From assembly GCA_021827885.1 (NCBI GenBank), contig JAKAUD010000225.1, forward strand, positions 1 to 9,979: DNA of 9,979 nt, read 5' to 3'. The notes under the pieces were generated by a model that worked only from the letters and a program-made list of their open reading frames with translations, was not told the origin of the DNA and ran no database searches. The stretch comes from Thermoplasmata archaeon (lineage in GTDB: Archaea > Thermoplasmatota > Thermoplasmata > Thermoplasmatales > Thermoplasmataceae). Both the position numbers and the translations under genes were made by a program. This document shows, piece after piece, positions 1-5,843 of this stretch. How positions within the stretch are numbered: the stretch's first letter is position 1; every line of letters begins with the position of its first letter.

Positions 1-1
1 T

Positions 2-799
2 TCAAGGAAAATCAACCCGGGTGAAATGGAGAGAATCATAAGGGGCATCGACCCTGGAAAGATTGAGGAATATGTGAAAAGCTCCGCAAGAAGGTCACGA
101 TTTTTCAGTGGAGTGTTCCTTTACGAAGCCAAGAAGTTCGGAGTTATAAGCAACGATGCGGATCTGAACAGGATAAGGTTTGAGAAGATAGTTGACGCCT
201 ACAGGGAATCTCCACTTTTCAGCGATTCCATAAGAAAACTCGTATTTGATTATATGGATATGGATGCCCTTAAGGACTATCTTATCAGAATCCAGAGGAA
301 CGAGATCCAGTTTGACGGCAGGGACGGGATTTCGCCTGGATCCGAGGTGTTCCTCAGGCACTACTCAGAGAGAGTTGCTCCGCTAAAGCCCACAAAGACA
401 ATACTTGATACTGTCAAGAAGAGACTCATGAATGAGGAGGTTACACTCTACTGCACTTCCTGTGGTAACGTGAGAACGCAGAAGATAAGGGAGATAAAGG
501 GAATACGATGCCCTGCCTGCGGAAGCAGCCTTGTAGCGTCCCTTTCCCCCTTTGAAAGGGAAATGATGTATGATGAAAAAAACTATGATGCAGCAAAGAC
601 GAGAAAGAGAGTATCCAAGAATGCTCACCTCATAAGGGAGAGAGGGATGCAGGCAATCATTGTCCTGGCTGCCAGGGGCATCGGTCCGGAGACGGCCTCC
701 AGGCTTCTGGAAGTGAGCTATTCCAGTGATGACGACATGATAAGGTCCATTCTAACTGCAGAGATGGAGTTTGCCAAAAACAAGAGGTTCTGGGATTGA
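2..799 (+). CDS. lhr: Lhr-type superfamily 2 helicase, C-terminal part (5' truncated)
   Basis: This is the 3' end of a large gene that enters from the left edge. The frame is open from base 2, so the ATG at 26 is an internal methionine, not a start. The visible 266 residues carry no helicase motor motifs. They hold a mostly helical region, then a four-cysteine zinc-ribbon (Cys143, Cys146, Cys162 and Cys165 counted from the ATG at 26; CTSCG and CPACG pairs), then a basic helical tail containing RGIGPETASRLL, which resembles a helix-hairpin-helix turn. That order matches the C-terminus of archaeal large helicase-related (Lhr) proteins, ATP-dependent translocases linked to DNA repair and RNA metabolism. 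The assignment rests on family recall and the Cys4 motif, since the RecA-like domains lie outside the window. The next gene starts 65 bp downstream with its own promoter-like box. A different zinc-binding helicase is the main alternative. Confidence 0.72.
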   Translation, partial: SRKINPGEMERIIRGIDPGKIEEYVKSSARRSRFFSGVFLYEAKKFGVISNDADLNRIRFEKIVDAYRESPLFSDSIRKLVFDYMDMDALKDYLIRIQRNEIQFDGRDGISPGSEVFLRHYSERVAPLKPTKTILDTVKKRLMNEEVTLYCTSCGNVRTQKIREIKGIRCPACGSSLVASLSPFEREMMYDEKNYDAAKTRKRVSKNAHLIRERGMQAIIVLAARGIGPETASRLLEVSYSSDDDMIRSILTAEMEFAKNKRFWD

Positions 800-839
800 A
801 CCGATCCAAACGCCTGTAATTGGTTCATGCGACTATGCT

Positions 840-849
840 AAACTTTATT
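840..849 (+). promoter_or_regulatory. TATA-like box of the Toprim gene
   Basis: The AT-rich AAACTTTATT is centred about 20 bp before the ATG at 864 and about 28 bp before the in-frame ATG at 873. This spacing fits an archaeal TATA box driving a leaderless or nearly leaderless transcript. It falls in the 64-bp gap after the helicase gene. It helps exclude the longer reading frame that would start at 771. Confidence 0.42.
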
Positions 850-863
850 CACTTGTATTATTT

Positions 864-1271
864 ATGCAATCAATGCAGCCTGACCACACGGGAATGCTGA
901 AAATTATTGAGAAGTACAGAGAGAAAAACCTGAATGTACCTGTTGTTGTTGAGGGTAAAAATGATGTGAACAGCCTTCGGGAAATTGAATTTACCGGGGA
1001 GATAATAATCTTCAACAAAGGCCTGAGTATCATAAGATTCTCGGAAGAGTTGAGATTGAAACATGACGCCATAATCATTCTGACCGATTTTGACAGGAGG
1101 GGAAGAAGATTGAGGGACGACATAGAGAAATTCTTCATGAGTTCTGGGGGTTCCGTGGACACTTATCTCTGGGAATACCTGAACCGGTATTCAGGTGTTA
1201 AAACCGTGGAGGAGATCCCATTTGCACTGAGCAGATCCATTATGCGTCCCGCACAGGCTGGGAAATCATAA
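864..1271 (+). CDS. Small archaeal Toprim-domain protein (UPF0292-like)
   Basis: A stand-alone Toprim protein of 135 residues. Toprim is the metal-binding catalytic fold of topoisomerases, DnaG primases, RNase M5 and OLD nucleases. The sequence shows the expected acidic signature: VVVEGKNDV with Glu30 near the N-terminus and LTDFDRRG with Asp75 and Asp77. The spacing and short length match the archaeal single-domain Toprim family often labelled UPF0292, for which I know of no established substrate. The frame is open back to an ATG at 771, but the extra 31 residues do not look like Toprim and would overlap the helicase gene. The TATA-like box at 840-849 favours 864 or 873. RNase Z follows 24 bp downstream, suggesting cotranscription. 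The Toprim call is firm. Whether it nicks RNA or DNA or only binds a nucleotide cannot be read from the sequence. Confidence 0.82.
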   Translation: MQSMQPDHTGMLKIIEKYREKNLNVPVVVEGKNDVNSLREIEFTGEIIIFNKGLSIIRFSEELRLKHDAIIILTDFDRRGRRLRDDIEKFFMSSGGSVDTYLWEYLNRYSGVKTVEEIPFALSRSIMRPAQAGKS

Positions 1272-1295
1272 TTAAAGGATCAGGAATCAGGTTCA

Positions 1296-2249
1296 ATGGC
1301 TTCAACGGTTAAGATAACATTTCTCGGTACAGGAGGATCCTGGCCTTTCCCCGGGCGTGGTTTGCCTGCTGTGGCGCTACAGATCGACGACACATTGAAC
1401 CTGCTTGACTGTGGGGAAGGTACACAGAAGCAGATCATGAAGAGCAGTATTTCGTTTATGAAGATCGATAATGTATTCATTACACATTTTCACGGTGACC
1501 ATTTCCTTGGACTCCTTGGACTGGTACAGAGTATGTCCTTCAATGGACGAGAGAAAGAACTGAATATTTACGGGCCTCCGGGTGCCATAAGCATCCTCAG
1601 CAATGCACTGAATGTGGGTTTCTATTCATTGAACTTCAGGATAACGCTGAACGAACTACTGCTGAACCGTGAGTATGATTTCGGTTCTTTCACGGTAACT
1701 GCCCACATGAATGACCATCCCGTTCCAGCATACAGCTACAGATTCCACGAAAATGATCTTGTAAAGATTGACGGAGAGAAGGCAAAGAAGATCGGAATAC
1801 CCAGCATATTGCTGGAAAAGCTCAGAAGGGATGGCACAGTTATCCATGACGGTAGACTTTTCAGGCTGGAAGAGGTCTCAGCCGGGATAAGGCATGGAAG
1901 AACAGTGGTTTATACCGGTGATACCAGGCCAATGGAGAACATGGCTGAGTTTGCAAAGGATGCAGATGTCTTCATACATGATACCACAACCGATTCAACC
2001 CTTGAACCGAAGGTAAATGAGTTTGGGCACAGTTCCTCCAGGCAGGCTGCTGAAATTGCACTGAAAGCTGAAGTCAAGAGATTATACCTGTTCCATTACA
2101 GCCCCCGTGTCGAAAGAACTGATATTCTTGTCGAAGAGGCACGTGCCATATTCCCGGAATCATACGCCAGCAAAGAAATGATTGAATACGATGTACCGGC
2201 AAGGAAAGTTTCAGAGATTCAGGATGATCAAGATTCTGTCACAGTGTAA
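1296..2249 (+). CDS. rnz: Ribonuclease Z (tRNA 3' endonuclease)
   Basis: A metallo-beta-lactamase-fold zinc endonuclease that cuts tRNA precursors after the discriminator base so that CCA can be added. It has 317 residues, near the usual length of the short RNase Z form. Visible metal ligands are HFHGDH at 64-69 (His64, His66, Asp68, His69), His141, Asp209 in YTGDTRP and His267 in FHYSPR. The GHSS motif with His245, typical of RNase Z within this superfamily, is present. The N-terminal FLGTGGSWP and PGRGLPA stretch also fits archaeal members. The ATG at 1296 sits immediately before the first beta strand. The gene lies 24 bp after the Toprim gene. An AT-rich TAATTAAA at 1269-1276 could give it a weak promoter of its own. 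Its last 22 bases overlap the end of the convergent SRPBCC gene. Confidence 0.95.
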   Translation: MASTVKITFLGTGGSWPFPGRGLPAVALQIDDTLNLLDCGEGTQKQIMKSSISFMKIDNVFITHFHGDHFLGLLGLVQSMSFNGREKELNIYGPPGAISILSNALNVGFYSLNFRITLNELLLNREYDFGSFTVTAHMNDHPVPAYSYRFHENDLVKIDGEKAKKIGIPSILLEKLRRDGTVIHDGRLFRLEEVSAGIRHGRTVVYTGDTRPMENMAEFAKDADVFIHDTTTDSTLEPKVNEFGHSSSRQAAEIALKAEVKRLYLFHYSPRVERTDILVEEARAIFPESYASKEMIEYDVPARKVSEIQDDQDSVTV

Positions 2250-2656
2250 TCATCCATTCTTCTGATTGCGTTAACAGTCCCCTCCATGAAATGTTTTTTC
2301 AGGGATTCCTTCCTGAAAGCAAGTAATGTGGAGAGTTTTATTTTCCAGGTCACGGTACACTGGGTTTCTCCCGTTTTTTCGAGTTTTAATTCTTTTGTGC
2401 CCTTGAACGGTCCTGAGAGATAAATTTCCCTTATTATGTGATTCTCTGTGTCCTTCTCGATTTTCATTATTCCAGTTGCAGGGAAAGCAAACCGGACAGT
2501 AAACGTACCATCATTGTTCTTTTTCAGTTCCCTCGTGCCATGCCAGAACTGTGTTATCAGATCATCGTTTGAAGCTAGTTTCCAGATCTCCTCAACAGTC
2601 CCTTTCACGGTCTCCGTGACTTCAAAATCAACATCCCTGAAACCCATCCCGATCAT
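2228..2656 (-). CDS. SRPBCC (START-like) domain protein
   Basis: A 142-residue protein that looks like a single START-like/polyketide-cyclase-like (SRPBCC) fold. It has an N-terminal strand (FEVTETVKGTVEEIWKLASND, which resembles the opening strand and helix of these domains), a run of alternating beta strands, and a C-terminal amphipathic helix around LKKHFMEGTVNAIRRM. Such domains form a deep hydrophobic cavity for lipids or other small ligands, and the ligand here cannot be predicted. No signal peptide or membrane segment is seen. The ATG at 2656 or the one at 2647 could be the start, and both keep the domain intact. It is the third gene after the permease and dUTPase, separated from the dUTPase by an 82-bp leader containing repeats. 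Its final 22 bp overlap the RNase Z gene in convergent orientation. The fold call is moderately sure and the role is unknown. Confidence 0.7.
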   Translation of the reverse strand: MIGMGFRDVDFEVTETVKGTVEEIWKLASNDDLITQFWHGTRELKKNNDGTFTVRFAFPATGIMKIEKDTENHIIREIYLSGPFKGTKELKLEKTGETQCTVTWKIKLSTLLAFRKESLKKHFMEGTVNAIRRMDDYTVTES

Positions 2657-2660
2657 CCCT

Positions 2661-2714
2661 TTCCTGAACCCGGATGTCTGGAATTCTTCAAAGAACTTAA
2701 AGTATTCCTGAACC
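2661..2714 (-). repeat. Direct 10-bp repeats flanking a small palindrome in the SRPBCC leader
   Basis: On the minus strand GGTTCAGGAA occurs twice, at 2705-2714 and at 2661-2670, with start points 44 bp apart. The second copy lies just before the ATG at 2656, where a ribosome-binding site would be. Between them TTCTT-TG-AAGAA (2684-2695) forms a short inverted repeat. All of this is within the 82-bp spacer between the dUTPase and SRPBCC genes. The function is unknown. A regulatory leader or chance are both possible. Confidence 0.4.
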
Positions 2715-2738
2715 TTCTCAGCGTGTCGTATTGAAATA

Positions 2739-3218
2739 TCAAACCTCTTCGACCCCCGAGACTATTCCTCTACTGTTCTGATAATTACCGGATCTCTCAT
2801 CATATTTTCTGTCAGCTTCCGTATCCATGCTCTGGAAGACGATCTGTGCAATTCTATCTCCCCTGCATATCTTCACCGTAACCGCTGAACTGTTGAAAAA
2901 TGAAAGTGTTAGATTTCCCCTGAAGCCAGAATCAACTGCGCCAAACGATGCAATGATTCCTCTTCTGGCGTATGAAGACCTGATCCAGAGTTCTCCCATG
3001 GCATTTCGAGGGATGTTCATGTACTCCAGTGTTGAAACGAGAAAGAATGTCATTGGAGGGATTTCAGCCGTCTCGGAATCCTCACTTCCAGGAATCCTCA
3101 CCTTTCCAACCCTGAGATCATAACCATTGGGTGTCACGCTTTCCGCTGAGAAATTTTCCGAGATGATCAGACCCTTCTGAACCAGATCGACGAGTGTTCT
3201 GTCCGAATATATAACCAT
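2739..3218 (-). CDS. dut: Archaeal dUTPase of the dCTP-deaminase/dUTPase superfamily
   Basis: A 159-residue trimeric-type nucleotide hydrolase, probably converting dUTP to dUMP and diphosphate, which keeps uracil out of DNA and supplies dUMP for dTMP synthesis. The N-terminus (SVTPNGYDLRVG) and the RSSYARRG motif at 80-87 are shared with dCTP deaminases. AVDSGFRGNLTL carries the conserved Asp96, GDRIAQIVF at 120-128 is strongly dUTPase-like, and a GNYQ element lies near the C-terminus. At the position of the catalytic glutamate of dCTP deaminase (E. coli Glu138, ten residues after the conserved Asp) there is Ser106. This argues for dUTPase rather than deaminase activity and matches the pattern I recall for archaeal dUTPases. 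Automatic annotation may call it dcd. It begins 6 bp after the permease stop codon, so the two are almost certainly cotranscribed. Confidence 0.85.
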   Translation of the reverse strand: MVIYSDRTLVDLVQKGLIISENFSAESVTPNGYDLRVGKVRIPGSEDSETAEIPPMTFFLVSTLEYMNIPRNAMGELWIRSSYARRGIIASFGAVDSGFRGNLTLSFFNSSAVTVKICRGDRIAQIVFQSMDTEADRKYDERSGNYQNSRGIVSGVEEV

Positions 3219-3219
3219 G

Positions 3220-3234
3220 GGGTGTTATGCACCC
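3220..3234 (-). other. Short inverted repeat at the permease-dUTPase junction
   Basis: GGGTG-N5-CACCC straddles the permease stop codon (3225-3227) and ends two bases before the dUTPase start codon. In RNA it could form a 5-bp GC-rich stem at the ribosome-entry site of the second gene, and its GGGTG arm partly resembles an archaeal Shine-Dalgarno sequence. It may affect translation coupling or may be chance. Confidence 0.25.
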
Positions 3235-4601
3235 GTTTTACCTAAATTTTTACCTGTTATTCCTGTAATGTCATAATGCCTTGAAAGCACTGAGTAGAGT
3301 ATTACTGCTGCTGCAAATGACACATAATAGCTTGTGTCAACTCCACCTAAAAGGCTGGAAACAGGCCCGATAAAGATCACACCTGGATTCATGAATGGTA
3401 TTGATACCACAATCGACAGAACGTAAGAAACAAACCCGATTTTTTTGAAACCGGGACTTATTCCGGATCTTTTCGAAATCCTGCCCACTATGAAGAATTC
3501 TGCAATCATGACCCCTATCCATGGAGTTATCCAGTAGTCCAGTATGAAAAGGAATGTTTCGTAAAATGCGTAGAAATTATTGTACCCTATAATTCCAAGT
3601 GCAATGGAAAATACTGTTACCATGCCTATGATGAAACCACGCCTGATCTTTATCCCCGTGCTTCTGAGCGAAATTGAATTTGAGTAAAGGTTAAGGGCAT
3701 TGGCAGAGAGCCCCCCTAGGAATATGGAAATAAGGCCTATGTATCCAAATCTCCCCATGATCGACGCCAGATCTACTGCGGGATTTCCGTTTGGATTCCC
3801 AGATATTACCGCGACCATAAGGCCCGTGATTTCAGCCCAGATTGACGCTACAAAGGAACCCACGAAAGTCCATGTAAAAACATTTCTCTCCGAAAACCCT
3901 GACGGAATAAACCGGGAATAATCGGAAGCATATGGACCCCACGACATTATGTAGGAAAATGATGACGCAAGAACTATTCCAAATCCAACGGCTGCGGTGA
4001 CGCTGTAGCCCGGACTGTATGATGTCAATGCAGACAGGTGGGAGGATGAGATGAATATTATGAAAAGGAACAGAATGCCAAGCACAAGTGAAAGAATTCT
4101 TTCAAATGTGTGTATCCCCCTGTGACCAAGAGATACGGCAAGTGCAACAACAATGGCCACCACTGCAAGTGAGATCACAAAGTAAAGTCCATGGAACAGT
4201 GCGCTGAGGGCAAAAGCTGCCAGTATGAGGTTAACCGAGAGCCAACCTGCCGTGTTCACCCACTGAAGTGATGACATTGCCCTTGAACCCCTGACACCAA
4301 AGGCGAACTTGCTGGAAACCATCTGAGGAAGTCCTGAACGTGGCCCCGTGGAACTCATGATACCAAGAAGTATGGCTCCCAGAAAGCTTCCAATTGCAAG
4401 CGCTGCAATGCTGACTTCAATCCCGAGACCAAGATATATTGGAATGAAACCGACCGCAAAATCACCTATGGTAAGGTTTGATGCGAACCATATTGTAAAC
4501 ATTGACCTTGGCTTCAGGTCCCTGTTTTCATTGGAAAGCGGAATAGACAGGTTCTCCTCTGAATCATCCTTCCTGATTTTTACGAACACTTGTTCGGTCA
4601 T
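3225..4601 (-). CDS. NCS1 family nucleobase (cytosine/purine) permease
   Basis: A 458-residue membrane transporter of the nucleobase:cation symporter-1 family, importing a nucleobase or related compound such as cytosine, purine, hydantoin, allantoin or thiamine. It has about twelve hydrophobic segments after a short charged cytoplasmic N-terminus. Family hallmarks are STGPRSGLPQMV leading to FGVRGS near 84-106, SWGPYASDYSRFIP at 220-233 (the w..Y.sDYtRy.P signature), GGLSANALNLYSNSISL around 296-312, and the DYWITPWIGVMIAEFFIVGR stretch near 355-374. The substrate cannot be chosen from sequence alone. Adjacency to dUTPase and the nearby purD makes a cytosine/uracil or purine substrate reasonable, but this is inference. 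A TATA box 26 bp upstream of the ATG makes this the lead gene of a three-gene minus-strand unit. The upstream region is shared with a divergent oxidoreductase gene. Confidence 0.9.
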   Translation of the reverse strand: MTEQVFVKIRKDDSEENLSIPLSNENRDLKPRSMFTIWFASNLTIGDFAVGFIPIYLGLGIEVSIAALAIGSFLGAILLGIMSSTGPRSGLPQMVSSKFAFGVRGSRAMSSLQWVNTAGWLSVNLILAAFALSALFHGLYFVISLAVVAIVVALAVSLGHRGIHTFERILSLVLGILFLFIIFISSSHLSALTSYSPGYSVTAAVGFGIVLASSFSYIMSWGPYASDYSRFIPSGFSERNVFTWTFVGSFVASIWAEITGLMVAVISGNPNGNPAVDLASIMGRFGYIGLISIFLGGLSANALNLYSNSISLRSTGIKIRRGFIIGMVTVFSIALGIIGYNNFYAFYETFLFILDYWITPWIGVMIAEFFIVGRISKRSGISPGFKKIGFVSYVLSIVVSIPFMNPGVIFIGPVSSLLGGVDTSYYVSFAAAVILYSVLSRHYDITGITGKNLGKTGA

Positions 4602-4623
4602 AGACCATGCAGAGCCGCACGTC

Positions 4624-4631
4624 TTATAAAT
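4624..4631 (-). promoter_or_regulatory. TATA box of the permease operon
   Basis: On the minus strand TTTATAAG is a near-consensus archaeal TATA box centred about 26 bp before the permease ATG at 4601. This predicts transcription starting at or within a few bases of the start codon, a leaderless mRNA. It is the clearest promoter in the window. Confidence 0.65.
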
Positions 4632-4672
4632 TTTAGTTTATTGGAAAGAATGGAATTAACTGCATACTTGGA

Positions 4673-4686
4673 CAGTGCCAGCACTG
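4673..4686. promoter_or_regulatory. Palindrome between divergent promoters, possible operator
   Basis: CAGTGC-CA-GCACTG is a perfect 6+6 inverted repeat in the 154-bp region between the permease and oxidoreductase genes. Its centre is about 52 bp from the permease TATA box and 48 bp from the oxidoreductase TATA-like box, so it is nearly equidistant. A dimeric regulator acting on both promoters could bind here, but no regulator gene is nearby. A match this short can arise by chance. Confidence 0.35.
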
Positions 4687-4722
4687 GAGTCAAACAAACG
4701 TTAAGATTCGTCGTGAGATGGA

Positions 4723-4733
4723 TAAACCTTTAA
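4723..4733 (+). promoter_or_regulatory. TATA-like box of the oxidoreductase gene
   Basis: The AT-rich TAAACCTTTAA is centred about 28 bp before the ATG at 4756, the distance expected for a leaderless archaeal transcript. It is preceded by a purine-rich GAGATGGA that could serve as the TFB recognition element. Confidence 0.52.
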
Positions 4734-4755
4734 GCGCAGAACAGGATTCACTTTC

Positions 4756-5736
4756 ATGAAATTTGGCATCATAAGTCTGGGCAATCATGCAATCAACAGG
4801 GTCATGCCTGCCATAAAATCATCAGGTAATGAGATTTCTGCCATATACAGCAGAAATATGGGTAAGGCAAAAAATGAAAGCGTAAAATACAACTCAAAAC
4901 CTTATGACAACCTGGACCGATTCTTCAGGGATTCTGAGTTTGACGCAGTCTATATATCATCCCCAAATTTTATGCATTTCGAACATGCTGTGAGATCCCT
5001 TGAACAGGGAAAACATGTACTTCTTGAAAAACAGATGACCCTGAAGAATGAAGATGCAGTAAAACTCGTTGAAATTGCCTCTAGAAGAAGACTGAATCTT
5101 GCCCTGGGCTTTCACATGAGGTTCAACCCAGCCATAGAAGACATTAAAAAGATGATTTCAGGTAGTGAAATCGGGGAAATAGCTCATGTGCACGGAACCT
5201 GGGCACACCTTTCCAGAGGTACACGAACTAACCCGGACAGTAAATGGTGGTCAGAGGAGGACAAAGCAGGAGGAGGTTCTGTAATGGGAACAGGAGTCCA
5301 TGTCATTGATACCATTAATTATGTGCTCGGGAAGGAACCCGACATGGTTTATGGAATAAAGAGGCCAAAAGGAAAAGTCATTGAAGATACTGAAACTGTA
5401 ATAATGCAGTACGGCGATATTGTTGGGGAGGCATTGTCTTCCAGATCCATATCAGGCGCAAGCAACAGTCTTGTCGTTCATGGAAGCATATCAACACTTG
5501 TGGCAGAGAATGTTTTTGGGACAACAGTTTCATGTAAACTCAAAAAGAACGGTGAGACACTGAAAGAATACAGCGAAGGAAACCTGTACGAGAAGGAGAT
5601 CAGTGCTTTTGTTGATCTTGTACATGGGAGAAAGAGCGCAATAGCAACGGGAAAAGATGGAGAAATAGTGGTAAAAGTGGTTAATGCTGCCAATGAATCT
5701 GACGCGCAAAACTGTACTGTTGTGTTGAAAAAGTGA
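4756..5736 (+). CDS. Gfo/Idh/MocA family NAD(P)-dependent oxidoreductase
   Basis: A 326-residue sugar- or polyol-type dehydrogenase. The N-terminal Rossmann domain starts FGIISLGNHAINRVMPAI, a variant of the family's GxGxxA nucleotide loop, followed by SSPNFMH at 69-74. The catalytic-lysine motif reads EKQ (91-93) where the family usually has EKP. GFHMRFNPA near 118-126 begins the alpha/beta C-terminal domain, and GGGSVMGTGVHVID at 172-185 holds the conserved His182. The aspartate usual in the DxGxH element is glycine 178 here. Members oxidise inositol, glucose, xylose or related substrates, or act as sugar-modifying reductases. The substrate cannot be assigned. The gene stands alone with its own TATA-like box, divergent from the permease. 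Inverted repeats follow its stop codon. The family call is firm and activity is likely but not certain given the two substitutions. Confidence 0.88.
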   Translation: MKFGIISLGNHAINRVMPAIKSSGNEISAIYSRNMGKAKNESVKYNSKPYDNLDRFFRDSEFDAVYISSPNFMHFEHAVRSLEQGKHVLLEKQMTLKNEDAVKLVEIASRRRLNLALGFHMRFNPAIEDIKKMISGSEIGEIAHVHGTWAHLSRGTRTNPDSKWWSEEDKAGGGSVMGTGVHVIDTINYVLGKEPDMVYGIKRPKGKVIEDTETVIMQYGDIVGEALSSRSISGASNSLVVHGSISTLVAENVFGTTVSCKLKKNGETLKEYSEGNLYEKEISAFVDLVHGRKSAIATGKDGEIVVKVVNAANESDAQNCTVVLKK

Positions 5737-5745
5737 GATCTTAAT

Positions 5746-5767
5746 ATTGAAATTTATCGGTTTCAAT
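5746..5767. repeat. Inverted repeat 1 between the oxidoreductase gene and scpB
   Basis: ATTGAAA-N8-TTTCAAT is a perfect 7-bp inverted repeat with an 8-nt spacer, starting 10 bp after the oxidoreductase stop codon. In RNA two further U-G pairs would extend the stem to nine pairs with a UAUC loop. No T-run follows, so it is not a bacterial-style terminator. It may be a 3' mRNA structure or a protein-binding site. Confidence 0.4.
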
Positions 5768-5770
5768 TTC

Positions 5771-5794
5771 TGAGAACAGATGAAGATGTTCTCA
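5771..5794. repeat. Inverted repeat 2 between the oxidoreductase gene and scpB, possible operator
   Basis: TGAGAACA-N8-TGTTCTCA is a perfect 8-bp inverted repeat with an 8-nt spacer, three bases after the first repeat. Its centre is about 61 bp before the scpB start and upstream of the TATA-like box, where an archaeal activator would bind. A transcript-end hairpin for the upstream gene is the alternative. Confidence 0.45.
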
Positions 5795-5817
5795 TGTTTC
5801 CTGAATCATGCGAATCT

Positions 5818-5825
5818 CTTTTATC
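5818..5825 (+). promoter_or_regulatory. TATA-like box of the scpB-purD unit
   Basis: CTTTTATC is centred about 23-26 bp before the paired ATG codons at 5844 and 5847, fitting a leaderless transcript. It helps reject the upstream in-frame ATG at 5808, which would lie before the box. Confidence 0.48.
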
Positions 5826-5843
5826 CATTTAAATTATTATAGC

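Noticed and set aside
26..28. ATG at 26 as a true gene start
   Set aside because: The frame is open to the window edge and the protein clearly lacks its helicase domains, so the gene begins upstream.
771..863. Longer N-terminus for the Toprim protein starting at 771
   Set aside because: The extra residues do not resemble the family, overlap the helicase gene, and precede the TATA-like box.
5808..5843. scpB start at 5808
   Set aside because: It lies upstream of the probable TATA-like box and adds residues not seen in ScpB. The ATG pair at 5844/5847 fits better.
5737..5843. Possible small RNA or tRNA gene in the hairpin-bearing gap
   Set aside because: The two stems do not form a cloverleaf, there are no tRNA box A/B signatures, and the first stem is very AU-rich. 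Treated as regulatory or 3' structures instead.
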